From NCBI RefSeq assembly GCF_000186865.1, contig NW_008705565.1, forward strand, positions 2,029,244-2,093,243: a stretch of DNA of 64,000 bases, written 5' to 3'. Position 1 is the first letter of the stretch. Every line of letters starts with the position of its first letter. The stretch comes from Aureococcus anophagefferens (taxonomy: Eukaryota > Sar > Pelagophyceae > Pelagomonadales > Pelagomonadaceae). The notes under the pieces are model-generated. The model made no database searches. It worked only from the letters and a program-made list of their open reading frames with translations, and was not told the origin of the DNA. The position numbers and the translations under genes are program-made. Below are positions 1 to 9,183 of this stretch, piece after piece.

Positions 1-1
1 G

Positions 2-1102
2 AACGCGCGCGGCCGGCCGCGTGCGGTCGCGCGGCTCCGGCTCCCGAAGCGCGAGCGCGCGGCGCTCGCGCGGCGGGACGCCGCCGCGGCGGCGGCGCTG
101 CGCAGGGACGAGGCCGCCGCCGCGGCCGCGGCGCTCCGGCGCCGCGGGGACGAGGCCGCGGCCGCGCGCGCGCGCGCGCGCGCGGCCGAGGACGGCTGGC
201 TCGACGGCGTCGTCCTGCCGGGCGACCTGCGGACGCGCGTGCTGCAGCTCGCCGTCGCGACGCGCAACGCGAAGCGCAACCGCGCGCCCTTCCGCCACAT
301 GCTCCTCCACGGGCCGCCGGGCACGGGCAAGACGCTCGTCGCGAAGCGGCTGGCGAAGGCGTCGGGGCTCGAGTACGCGCTCATGTCCGGCGGCGACGTC
401 GGCCCGCTCGGCGCGGACGGCGTCACGGCGCTCCACACGCTCTTCCGCTGGGCGCGGACGTCGGACACGGGCGTGCTCATCTTCATCGACGAGGCCGAGG
501 CGTTCCTCGCGTCGCGGTCGCGGAGCAAGCTCACGGAGCACATGCGCAACGCGCTCAACGCGTTCCTCTACCAGACGGGGTCGCCGACGAAGTCCTTCAT
601 CCTCGTGCTCGCCACGAACCGCGCCGAGGACCTCGACGAGGCCGTCCTCGACCGCGTCGACGAGACGCTCTACTTTGGGCTCCCGGCGCTGCCCGCGCGG
701 CGGAGCCTCGCGGCGCTCTACTACGCGCGCTACGTGACGAGCCTCGTCTACGCGCCGTCGCGATTTCGCGCGCTGCTCCGCGCGCTGACCTTCGCGCCCG
801 CGGCCCTCGCCGTCGCGCCGGACGTCACGGACGCGGTCCTCGACGACGTCGCCAAACTCACGGACGACTTCTCGGGCCGCGAGATCGAGAAGCTCTTCGT
901 CGCCGTGCAGAGCATCGCCTACGGCTCGGGCTGCACCCTCGACGCGGCGACGCTCCTCACCGTCGTCCAGGCCAAGCGCGACGAGCACGCGCACAAGGCC
1001 GCCATGAACGACGGCGCGTCCATCCGGTCCGCGCCGAACACGCCGCGGTCGAACCTCGCGACGTCGCCGGCCGTCAACTCGCCCGGGCGGCGCCGCAAGT
1101 AG
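2..1102 (+). CDS. ATAD3: ATAD3-like mitochondrial AAA ATPase, 5' end outside window
   Basis: The reading frame is open from the first bases of the window, so this is the C-terminal part of a longer gene. The N-terminal stretch is rich in Ala, Arg and Glu, like the coiled coil before the ATPase core. The AAA core follows: Walker A GPPGTGKT (about 308-333), Walker B LIFIDEAEAF (about 476-505), sensor-1 LATN and an Arg-finger-like DRVDET. The run VATRNAKRNRAPFRHMLLHG and the later SGREIEKL helix match ATAD3, a mitochondrial inner-membrane ATPase linked to nucleoid organisation and contact sites. The last ~40 residues are a basic Ser/Pro tail. It converges on the next gene with an 8-base gap. The family call rests on motif order and is fairly secure; mitochondrial location is from family knowledge. 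Confidence 0.85.
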   Translation, partial: NARGRPRAVARLRLPKRERAALARRDAAAAAALRRDEAAAAAAALRRRGDEAAAARARARAAEDGWLDGVVLPGDLRTRVLQLAVATRNAKRNRAPFRHMLLHGPPGTGKTLVAKRLAKASGLEYALMSGGDVGPLGADGVTALHTLFRWARTSDTGVLIFIDEAEAFLASRSRSKLTEHMRNALNAFLYQTGSPTKSFILVLATNRAEDLDEAVLDRVDETLYFGLPALPARRSLAALYYARYVTSLVYAPSRFRALLRALTFAPAALAVAPDVTDAVLDDVAKLTDDFSGREIEKLFVAVQSIAYGSGCTLDAATLLTVVQAKRDEHAHKAAMNDGASIRSAPNTPRSNLATSPAVNSPGRRRK

Positions 1103-1110
1103 GAGGAGCC

Positions 1111-2912
1111 CTAGACGTAGTAACTCCAGACGGAGAAGAAGATCCACGTCTTCAGCAGGACGGCGGCGGGGAAGAGCGCGCGCGCGGCGATGTCGCACCG
1201 CAGCGACAGGTCGAAGCCCATGACGCGGTCGACGACGGCGTAGCCGTAGCGCGCCTCCGCGCGCTCGAAGCGCGCGAGCTCGAAGCGCTGCTCGATGGTC
1301 GAGAGGAGCTCGAGGAACTCGGCGAAGGTCAGCCGGCCCGCGGCGTCCCTCGGCGCGCCGTCGTAGATGTGGTCGAGCACGCGCGACGAGCAGAAGACGT
1401 TGAACGACCGCAGGAGCCTCCGGCACCGCCGCGCGTCCAAGGGGTCCGTGGGCGCGTAGTAGCCGTCGGCCGTGTACTTCCGTCGCACGTAGTCGACGAT
1501 GGAGTGCACCTCGCGCGCGCGCGTGTCCGCGTCCGCGAGACGCCTCGGCCGCGACGCCTCGGCCGCCTCGGCGGCGGTCAGCCGGAGCGCCGGCGCCTCG
1601 ACGCCGTCGTCGTCGTCGACGTCGACGAAGACGGGCCCGGGCGCGGCGGCCTTGAAGGAGCGGACCGCGGTCTTGTGGCGCGCGAGGGTGAGCATGAAGT
1701 CCCTCGCCTCGTGCTCCTTGGCGACGCAGAAGCAGACGACGCCGTACTGGACCGCGCAGAGGAAGATGAGGATCTGCGACGCCGCGAGGAAGTCCGTCAG
1801 CCAACAGTTGTAGGAGATTTGCGGGATGGTCTCGAAGATGCTGTTGATCAGAGTCCGCTCGACGAGGAGGCCCATGGACACGATGGCGACGCGGCCCGGC
1901 ACGGAGTGGCGGTCGACGAAGAAGCCGAGGTAGACGAAGCCGAGGAAGATGAGGTCGGGGACGAGGCCGTTGACGACGTAGTAGTGGGGGTTCCGCCGGA
2001 ACTCGAGCTGGCCGATGACCGTGTCCCAGTCCTGGTCGATGTCGTCGAGCGAGTCCGGCCGCGAGGACATGAGACCGTGCGTTTTGCTCACGGTGTTCTG
2101 GCCGACGTGCTTGAAGCCGTCGACGTTATCCTCGACGATCCACGTCGTGTGCTCGAGCCTGCTCGTGGAATAGACGGAGACGCCGCTGTACTCGTCCCCG
2201 ACCTCGCCGCCCTTGGCGACGAGGTTCAGCTCCGTCGAGTCGTCCATGTACGTTTCGAACGAGATGTCGCACTTGTGCCGGTCGAACGGGAGCTTCCCGA
2301 AGTGGAGCGGGCACGTCAAGCCCATCGACAGCATGACCGTCCGCAACACGGTGCCGTCCGGGTAGAGCATGAGCGCCCCGCCGTCGATGTTCGTGAAATC
2401 GGGGAAATCGCCCATCTGCGTAATAATAACACCCGGATCCCAGATCAACGTTCGCAGTTCCCTGATCTCCGCGCCCACCGTGGAGCACGCCGCCTCGTCC
2501 GTGTTGAGCGCGAGCCGGGGGTCGTTCCACAGCACCTACGCGCGCGCGAAGCGTCGACGCGAGCGCCGGGCGGCGCGCGCGCGGACGAGGCGACGACGGA
2601 TGGGGATCCCGGATGGACGCGGGAGACGCCGACGCGAAAATAGCCCAGGAGCGTGAACGTCCGCGCGACGGTATCCACGCCCTTGAACGACAGCAAGCGG
2701 AGCTGTACTTGTATTTTATCCGGCGGCGGGTGCGTCACGGATAGGTTCGCCCTGCCTGGCCGGACCTGCCTGTCGTAGACCGCGGGATCCACGAGCGCCC
2801 GCAGGGCTGCCGTCGTCGTCGCGCTGCAGCTGCCCGCTGCCGCGCTGCACGCGGCGGGCAGCAGCAGGAGCAGCAGACATGACAGCATCTCCATTTTGCA
2901 GCTCCATTGCAT
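1111..2912 (-). CDS. Cys-loop (pentameric) ligand-gated ion channel subunit, 2 exons
   Basis: Exon 1 (2912-2634) encodes a Leu-rich signal peptide and the start of the extracellular ligand-binding domain. A 98-bp intron (2633-2536, GT to TAG) joins LLGYFR to VLWNDPRLAL, recreating the family's conserved W-x-D-x-R-L segment. The predicted protein is 567 residues. Cys168 and Cys182 are separated by exactly 13 residues with FGKLPFD between them, the canonical Cys-loop. M1 (~283-300), M2 (~306-325, after SVPGR) and M3 (~340-362) follow in order, and M4 forms the extreme C-terminus. The long M3-M4 cytoplasmic loop contains a D-x-x-G-R-L-T-F-x-E-F segment resembling an EF-hand. The ATG at 2894 is an alternative start. 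Ligand and ion selectivity cannot be told. Cys-loop receptors are common in animals and some bacteria, so one in an alga is uncommon. Confidence 0.85.
2536..2633 (-). other. Spliceosomal intron of the Cys-loop channel gene
   Basis: The intron begins GTCGGC and ends GCGTAG on the minus strand. It lies between codon CGC (Arg) and codon GTG (Val), phase 0. It lacks the introner core and has no flanking duplication. The donor is GTC rather than GTAAGT, as for most introns in this window. Confidence 0.75.
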
Positions 2913-2964
2913 TCTGCCGGAGCGAGCTACAATCAGACGATGTTGAAGGGAAAGCTGAGGGCTT

Positions 2965-3678
2965 GTGGCAACGGAGCGCCTGTCCACTATCGCATGGCGT
3001 CGTCGCCTCTGGGCTCGCCATCGAGACGCCGACAGCCCCCCCCCCTCGGCCGCCGACGTCAGCGCAGCGAGTGGAGTCCTGTCGAAGGCCGCAGATAAGT
3101 GCCAACAGGTCGGTCGAGGCGACGTGAACAAGGCGCTCGGTGTTTTACAGCTCATATGTGAAAGGGAACCGAAGAGCTCGCTCAGGAAGCTGGTCGACGT
3201 TTTGGACGCCTTCGTTCGCCGCGCGGAGCCGTGGGCGTGCGACGGCGCGAGTCGCGTTTCCGCGCTCAAGCTCAAAGCGCGACTGGAGACACTCGTCGCG
3301 AGGCCGCGGGTTCCCGACGCGCCGCTGAACCACGACTTTAGAGAAGATGCGCCGACGTCCAAGCCCTCGCCCCGGGGAGGAAACGCGTCCCCGAGGTCGC
3401 CGCGTTTCGCGCACGAGACCGTCGGAAGCCACCTCATGCCTTCCCTCCTGCCGGCGGACCCCCCGAGCCGCCGGCGCCGCTCGGAGGAAGTTCCGGAGTC
3501 GCCGAAGGCTTCGGCCAAGCCGCTGAAGTCCTCGTCGCCGAGGAGCCACTTCCCCCGGGATCGGGGCCGGCCGCCGTTGCCGTCGCTCCTGCCGGCGCCG
3601 GCGGCGGACCCCAGGGCCTCGGCCCGGCCGCTGAAATCGCCGGCGCCGAAGACCCACTTCCCGCGGCGGGACTGCTAA
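2965..3678 (+). CDS. Hypothetical basic Ser/Pro-rich protein, 5' end unresolved
   Basis: An open frame ends with TAA-type stop codons near 3678 and encodes about 237 residues, but it opens with GTG and has no early in-frame ATG. An upstream exon probably exists, and the reliable part may begin near 3050. The middle (about 3090-3310) is a helical segment with regular Leu spacing. The C-terminal half holds two degenerate copies of a module running from PSLLP through PLKS to HFPR, which argues for real coding. I recognise no family. It is divergent from the Cys-loop channel gene, whose exon 1 lies on the other strand close to the apparent start, so the two may share a promoter region. Confidence 0.4.
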   Translation: MATERLSTIAWRRRLWARHRDADSPPPSAADVSAASGVLSKAADKCQQVGRGDVNKALGVLQLICEREPKSSLRKLVDVLDAFVRRAEPWACDGASRVSALKLKARLETLVARPRVPDAPLNHDFREDAPTSKPSPRGGNASPRSPRFAHETVGSHLMPSLLPADPPSRRRRSEEVPESPKASAKPLKSSSPRSHFPRDRGRPPLPSLLPAPAADPRASARPLKSPAPKTHFPRRDC

Positions 3679-3703
3679 CGTGTATAGACGACGCGCGTCC
3701 CCC

Positions 3704-4636
3704 CTAGCGGCGGGCCTTCTGCTTGAGGTAGGCCTCGTAGCCGCGGAGGATGTCCTCGTAGGCGGGCGAGACGTGGGGCCGGACGGACTGGAGCTTGCGG
3801 TAGATGTCCGCCGCGTCCGCGGGCACGTGCGCGTGGCCGAGGACGTAGTGGCGGTAGAGGAACATGCAGGCGGCGATGCAGGCCGCGCGGTGGATGCCCG
3901 CGAGGCAGTGGACGGCGACGGTCCCCCGCTGGAGCGCGTCCCAGGTCGCCTCGTTGATGGCGTCGATCTTCGCGTTGATGTTCGCGCCGCGGCTGCTGTA
4001 CCACTTGTGGACGGCGTGCGCGACGACTTTCGGCGGCGACCCGCTCGCCCAGGGCGACCCGGCCTTGTAGGGCCGGCCCGGCCGGTCCTGGTGGCAGTTG
4101 ACGACGAGCTCCAGGTGGTGGAAGATGGGCTCCGTGGGCACGTCGCGGCAGAGCGTCTCCTCGTCGCTCAGCAGGAGCGCGCGCGTCCGGCCGAGGCTCA
4201 GCCAGGGCACGACGGAGTAGTTCGTCCAGGACCCGTGGGGCGTGAGGTCCGCGTGCTCCCAGCGCGTCATGGGCGCGCCGGCCGCCGGCGCGTCGGGCCG
4301 CGCGTAGAAGAGCCGCGGGCAGAACCGGCTCTTGACGTCGGCCTCGGCGAGGAGCGCGAGGGGCGCCGCGCCGGCCAGGACCTCGGCGAGGGCGACGAAC
4401 TCGTGCTGGCCGTCCTTCTCCTGGCGCACGGAGACGTAGACGGACTCGTCGCCGTCGCTCGGCCCGAAGCCGGCCAGGGGCACGGCCTTGCCGCCGCCCA
4501 CGGGCACGGCGGTCCAGGACCGGGCGTCGAGGGCGTCGCCGCGGATCGTCAGGCGCAGAATCTTCTCGTGCTCCAGGGCCGCCGTCAGCACCTCGCCCTG
4601 CGCCTTCTTCATCTTGTAGGCCTCGGCCGGGCGCAT
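3704..4636 (-). CDS. Dual-specificity protein phosphatase family protein
   Basis: The 310-residue protein has a C-terminal phosphatase domain with the P-loop VHCLAGIHRAA, the C-x5-R catalytic motif of Cys-dependent phosphatases. The Cys forms the phospho-intermediate and the Arg binds phosphate. A preceding KIDAINEATWDAL helix and a following ACMFLYRHYV helix fit the DUSP fold. The N-terminal ~150 residues are not recognised. Substrate is unknown. The gene starts close to, and divergent from, the SET-methyltransferase gene, so they may share a bidirectional promoter. The ATG at 4636 is the first in frame and gives a sensible N-terminus. Confidence 0.8.
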   Translation of the reverse strand: MRPAEAYKMKKAQGEVLTAALEHEKILRLTIRGDALDARSWTAVPVGGGKAVPLAGFGPSDGDESVYVSVRQEKDGQHEFVALAEVLAGAAPLALLAEADVKSRFCPRLFYARPDAPAAGAPMTRWEHADLTPHGSWTNYSVVPWLSLGRTRALLLSDEETLCRDVPTEPIFHHLELVVNCHQDRPGRPYKAGSPWASGSPPKVVAHAVHKWYSSRGANINAKIDAINEATWDALQRGTVAVHCLAGIHRAACIAACMFLYRHYVLGHAHVPADAADIYRKLQSVRPHVSPAYEDILRGYEAYLKQKARR

Positions 4637-4785
4637 CGCGGGGGCTGCGATTGCAAACGAATGCGATCGAACCGTCTGGGCAGCTCAGTGCGAATTTTGT
4701 TGAGGCAAACTTGCGGGTAACGTGCTTTCAGCGACTAGTGGCAGTACCGATGCCAAGCGACCTGCAACACCTTCGTGTGCTCAGT

Positions 4786-5919
4786 ATGGTCGAGATCGCC
4801 AAGCAGCGCGGCGGCACCGTCACGCAGTGCTGGGCCCACACGCGAGCGGGCCAGCGCTGCGCGTCCGCCGTCGCCGCCGGCGCCGTGCCCTACTGCGCCG
4901 CGCACCTCAAGGCCGGCGACGGCGCCCTCGAGAAGGTCGCGCACCCCGACGCGCGCATCGGCTTCTGCCTCGTCGCGCGGCGCGCGCTGCCCAAGGGCTA
5001 CAAGGTCGCGTTCTGGGGCGACCGGTCGCGCTGCCAGACCGTCGACGTCGACGACCGGTGCCTCCAGTACCTCAGCGGCGCGAAGCGCACGAACCCGAAC
5101 GGCGTCATCGACCCCGCGCCGCACCCGGGGAGCCTCGGCCAGTACATGAACGCGCCGTCGCCGCGCGAGCTGCCGACGGCGCGGCGCACGCGGACGTACT
5201 TCGGCGCGCACAACGACGGCGGCCTCGTGGGCCAGGCCTTCGAGACGACCGTGCCCCTGGCGCGCGGCGCGCAGCTCGCGTTCCCCTACGACAACGAGTG
5301 GTGGCGCATCCGGGGCCTGCGGCGCCTCGACGCGGGCTGCGGCGCGTTCCCGCTTCCGCGGAGGGACCCGGGCCGGCGCCGCGATGCCGCGCGCGCGCGC
5401 GAGGGCCGGCGCCTCGACGCGCTGCTCCCGATCCTGGCGCCCTTCCTCGACGAGGGGACGTGCTCGCTCGTGGAGCTGGGCTGCGGCAGCTCGGGGGGCC
5501 TGCCGCTCGCGCTCGCGGCGACGCGGCGCCGCTTCCGCCGCGCGGGCGTCGTCGGCGTCGCGAGCGCCGCGGCGACGCGGGCGCTGCTCGCCAAGGCCTG
5601 CGCGCGCGCGACCTTCGTCGCCAGCGCCGCGGCCGTCGCCGTCGTCGGCGCGGACGTCGTCGTCGCGCCGACGAAATCCGCCGCCGCGGACGCGCACGCC
5701 GCGCGACTCGCGCGGCGCGCCCTCCGCGACGGCGGCGCGCTCGTCGTCGAGGCGTCGGGCGACGACGACGCCTTTTTCGCCTGGGTCCGCCGCGCCGCGC
5801 GCGTCCTCGGCGGCGGCCGCGCGACGATGCACCGGTCCGCGCCGGACTGCGCGGTCTACGTGTTCGAGCGCGCCGGCGGCGCCGGCGGCGTCGACGTCGA
5901 GGTGCGCGACTACGACTAA
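4786..5919 (+). CDS. SET-like domain fused to a Rossmann methyltransferase-like domain
   Basis: The N-terminus has a Cys/His cluster (CWAHTRAGQRC then YCAAHL) that could bind zinc. It is followed by a SET-like region: R-A-L-P-K-G, then GSLGQYMNAP, then a closing LAFPYDNEWW segment. This resembles the small SET-like proteins common in algae. After an Arg-rich linker the second half contains VELGCGSSGG, a glycine-rich SAM-binding loop, with alternating hydrophobic strands of a Rossmann fold. Both halves are therefore SAM-dependent-methyltransferase types of unrelated fold. In-frame ATGs also lie at 4651 and 4750; I favour 4786 because the Cys cluster begins soon after it. Substrates are unknown. 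Whether the SET part is catalytic is doubtful because the usual N-H-x-C-x-P-N motif is not obvious. Confidence 0.65.
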   Translation: MVEIAKQRGGTVTQCWAHTRAGQRCASAVAAGAVPYCAAHLKAGDGALEKVAHPDARIGFCLVARRALPKGYKVAFWGDRSRCQTVDVDDRCLQYLSGAKRTNPNGVIDPAPHPGSLGQYMNAPSPRELPTARRTRTYFGAHNDGGLVGQAFETTVPLARGAQLAFPYDNEWWRIRGLRRLDAGCGAFPLPRRDPGRRRDAARAREGRRLDALLPILAPFLDEGTCSLVELGCGSSGGLPLALAATRRRFRRAGVVGVASAAATRALLAKACARATFVASAAAVAVVGADVVVAPTKSAAADAHAARLARRALRDGGALVVEASGDDDAFFAWVRRAARVLGGGRATMHRSAPDCAVYVFERAGGAGGVDVEVRDYD

Positions 5920-5926
5920 AGCGATG

Positions 5927-6616
5927 TTACAGGAGCCCGATGGCCTTCGCGTGGGCCGGGCAGTAGCGGCGGAGGTACGTCTCGAGCTTGCCGCCCGCGC
6001 CATCGCCGAGCCGCTCGCAGCCGAGCTCCGCCGCGGCGGCGTCGATCTCGGCGCGCGCCGCGGCGACGTCCTCCGGCGAGCCGTCGGTCATGACCTCGAG
6101 CTCGAGGACCCGGTGGCCGTAGGACGCCTCGTCGACGTCGACCCGCACGCGGCCGGGCAGCGCGTACGTGTCGCGGAACGTCGTGAACGCGGCGAAGACG
6201 TCGAGGCCCGGGAAGGGCAGCGTCTCGCCCGGCACGCCGAGGGCCGCGAGCTCGCCGACGATCTGCGCCTCGTCCTCGACCTCGCGGAAGACCGTCGTCT
6301 CGCCTCCGGACGCGACGCGGTCGCCGTGGGGGATCTTCAGCTCCCAGGCGCCGTCGCGCCGCCGGAGCCACGTGTCCTGGGACGTCAGGGCCAGCGCCGC
6401 CGTGTCGAAGTACTCGTCGTGGAATTCCACGGACGACGTCGCCGACCCGCCGGCGGCCTTGACGCGCGCGGCGAAGGCGTCGCGGTCGCCGCTCACGGCG
6501 AACTTCTCCTCGACCTCGACGCTGCCGGCGCCGAGCGTCGCCATGCGCGACCGGCGGATGGCGATCGGCGCGCGCAGCGCTGATGTGCGCACGGCTAGTA
6601 GCAGCACGGAGATCAT
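5927..6616 (-). CDS. CYTH-domain phosphatase, thiamine-triphosphatase-like
   Basis: The 229-residue protein carries the CYTH signature VEVEEKF (E-x-E-x-K) after a ~25-residue leader, then WLRRRDGAWELKIP and a late run of acidic strands including VDVDEASYGHRVLELEV. These residues line the triphosphate tunnel and bind the two metals in this superfamily. Length and layout fit eukaryotic thiamine triphosphatase, which hydrolyses ThTP to ThDP, although other CYTH enzymes (inorganic triphosphatase) cannot be excluded. The first 25 residues (MISVLLLAVRTSALRAP) look like a targeting peptide; a second ATG at MATLG would give a cytosolic form. It converges on the SET-methyltransferase gene with a 7-base gap. 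Confidence 0.8.
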   Translation of the reverse strand: MISVLLLAVRTSALRAPIAIRRSRMATLGAGSVEVEEKFAVSGDRDAFAARVKAAGGSATSSVEFHDEYFDTAALALTSQDTWLRRRDGAWELKIPHGDRVASGGETTVFREVEDEAQIVGELAALGVPGETLPFPGLDVFAAFTTFRDTYALPGRVRVDVDEASYGHRVLELEVMTDGSPEDVAAARAEIDAAAAELGCERLGDGAGGKLETYLRRYCPAHAKAIGLL

Positions 6617-6921
6617 ACGATCGATCCGAGAGCACTGCTAGGCTAGGAGAGGTTAACAGCTAGAGGGCCTACCCGGGGGGTTTGCGGCACCAGGCCTTGC
6701 GGCACTGGGACTCCAAGCCTAGCCGCGCACTGCAATTTGGGTGCAACGAGTTCAACGTCGCGCGCGTCGGCGCCTTCGGACTGCGTGTAGGGACTTCTTG
6801 CTACGCGAGTGCATCGACTTCAACGTCCGTGCCCGCGGGCGACTACGTGTACGGCGCTTTGTGCTGTTCAGTGGGATTTAGAGACGCGGGGCGCGCCGCG
6901 ACTCCGTTTTCGGGCCAGCGC
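6617..6921. other. Intergenic region, no gene seen
   Basis: This 305-base stretch is upstream of the CYTH gene and downstream of Rab2. It is less GC-rich than the coding flanks. A short direct repeat of the form TTGCGGCAC followed by C/T occurs near 6681-6708. I see no open frame with coding character and no tRNA-like motif. Confidence 0.5.
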
Positions 6922-7797
<876 letters not shown>

Positions 7798-7843
7798 CTA
7801 GCCGGCCGGATCCTCTCCCACTACAAGGCTATGTTACTCGAGA

Positions 7844-8992
7844 TTAAGAGCTCTCCTTGCGCTCCTCGATTTCGAGCTCCTCGAGCGCGCCGCGCATTGC
7901 GGCGTAATACGGGTCGTCGACGCCGCCGTTCTTCGCTTTGAACTCGTCCAGAATTTGCAAAAGGCCGGCCGCGCCGGTGAGTAGCTCCGGAGCCGGCGGC
8001 GGCGTCGCGGCGGGCTCGTCGGCCGGAGGCTCCGGCGGCTCCGCGGCGGGCTCGTCGGCGCGGTCGACGGCCCTCGCGGACTGCGCGCGGTACAGATCCA
8101 TCTCCTTCTCGTAGCGCGCCTTGTCCTCGTCGGCCAACGCCTGATACTTCTTCGTCGCTTCCGGCGTCATCTTGCGCCACAGCCTGCCGCATTTCTTGGC
8201 AATCTCGGGAAAAGACATGCCCTGTTTCTCCAGCTTCGGGCGCTGCTCGTCGACGAAGATGACATACGCACTCCTCCTCCCCTTGGGCTTCGCGGATGGA
8301 TCGTCGGCGCTGCGCGTCTGATGCAGCAGGATGACATGAATCCGGCGTCGGCCGAGGTACGGTTCAATGATTTCGGAGACTTTCGCGGAAGCGTCAACGC
8401 GTACGCAATTTTGAACTGCTAACATCTGGTACACCTCACTGGCATCCGCTGTGCTGTATCCCGACAATACAGAAGCTTCAAGGAACTTGAAAGGCGGCTT
8501 GGACTTGACCAGCTGGCGCGCGGTGGCTGCCATTTCCTTCAAACTTTCATTTTCATATATTTCCGTAGTTTTCGAGAGAAAGTTCTTCGCAAGACCCATC
8601 GCGCAGTCGTACGAATCGAGCTCGAGCATGGCCGGGGCGTCCGGGTCTATGAAATAGAAGCCACCCACTGCCTCAAGCGGAGTCTCATAATGCGCGTACA
8701 TGAATATCAACTCCGTTTCTGCCTCTGGAATTCGAGGGCGCAGGATCACTCTGGACGAATACGTGACAACGTCGTCAAGCGCGACGGGCGCGCCCTCCTC
8801 CTCGAGGTTGGAACCGATTGGTGCCAGAGACGCGACGATAGACCCGTGCTTCGAGATCCCGTGCACCTTGAAGAGCCGGGCCGCGTAATAACACACGGCC
8901 TTCCCCTCCGGCTGACCTGTAAATTCGCATTGCAAGCAGCGCACTGACGGTCTGCCCTCGTCTTCGAGCCACTGCACTTCGACGTCCACCAT
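7844..8992 (-). CDS. HMG-box protein with unknown N-terminal domain
   Basis: The protein is 382 residues from ATG 8992. A single HMG box lies near residues 255-320: KPKGRRSAYVIFVDEQRP, then MSFPEIAKKCGRLWRKM and KYQALADEDKARYEKEM. This is the L-shaped DNA-bending fold of chromatin proteins. The first ~240 residues are well-ordered in composition (few low-complexity runs) but I do not recognise them; they include a possible Cys pair CLQCEF. The C-terminus is Pro/Ala/Glu-rich, then an acidic helix. Parts of the 5' half are lower in GC than neighbouring genes. The longer open frame upstream begins at a TTG; an additional 5' exon is possible. A nuclear role is inferred from the HMG box. Confidence 0.75.
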   Translation of the reverse strand: MVDVEVQWLEDEGRPSVRCLQCEFTGQPEGKAVCYYAARLFKVHGISKHGSIVASLAPIGSNLEEEGAPVALDDVVTYSSRVILRPRIPEAETELIFMYAHYETPLEAVGGFYFIDPDAPAMLELDSYDCAMGLAKNFLSKTTEIYENESLKEMAATARQLVKSKPPFKFLEASVLSGYSTADASEVYQMLAVQNCVRVDASAKVSEIIEPYLGRRRIHVILLHQTRSADDPSAKPKGRRSAYVIFVDEQRPKLEKQGMSFPEIAKKCGRLWRKMTPEATKKYQALADEDKARYEKEMDLYRAQSARAVDRADEPAAEPPEPPADEPAATPPPAPELLTGAAGLLQILDEFKAKNGGVDDPYYAAMRGALEELEIEERKESS

Positions 8993-9183
8993 TAACGTCG
9001 AGGAGCACGATGCGATCAGCGCGCCGCGGGCGACGCTGTAGGGCAACTGTCGTTTCGAGTAAACCCGCGCGCCTCCTCGAGGCGTCGAGCTTTTTTTGAC
9101 ACTGCGTTCGGCGAGCAGGGGCCCTTACTCCGACCACAGTCCCTGGAAGGCGTCCTGGAGCCCTACGTTGAGAGAAACACAAC

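Noticed and set aside
3680..4720. 346-residue plus-strand frame over the phosphatase gene
   Set aside because: Shadow of the minus-strand phosphatase, which has the C-x5-R motif.
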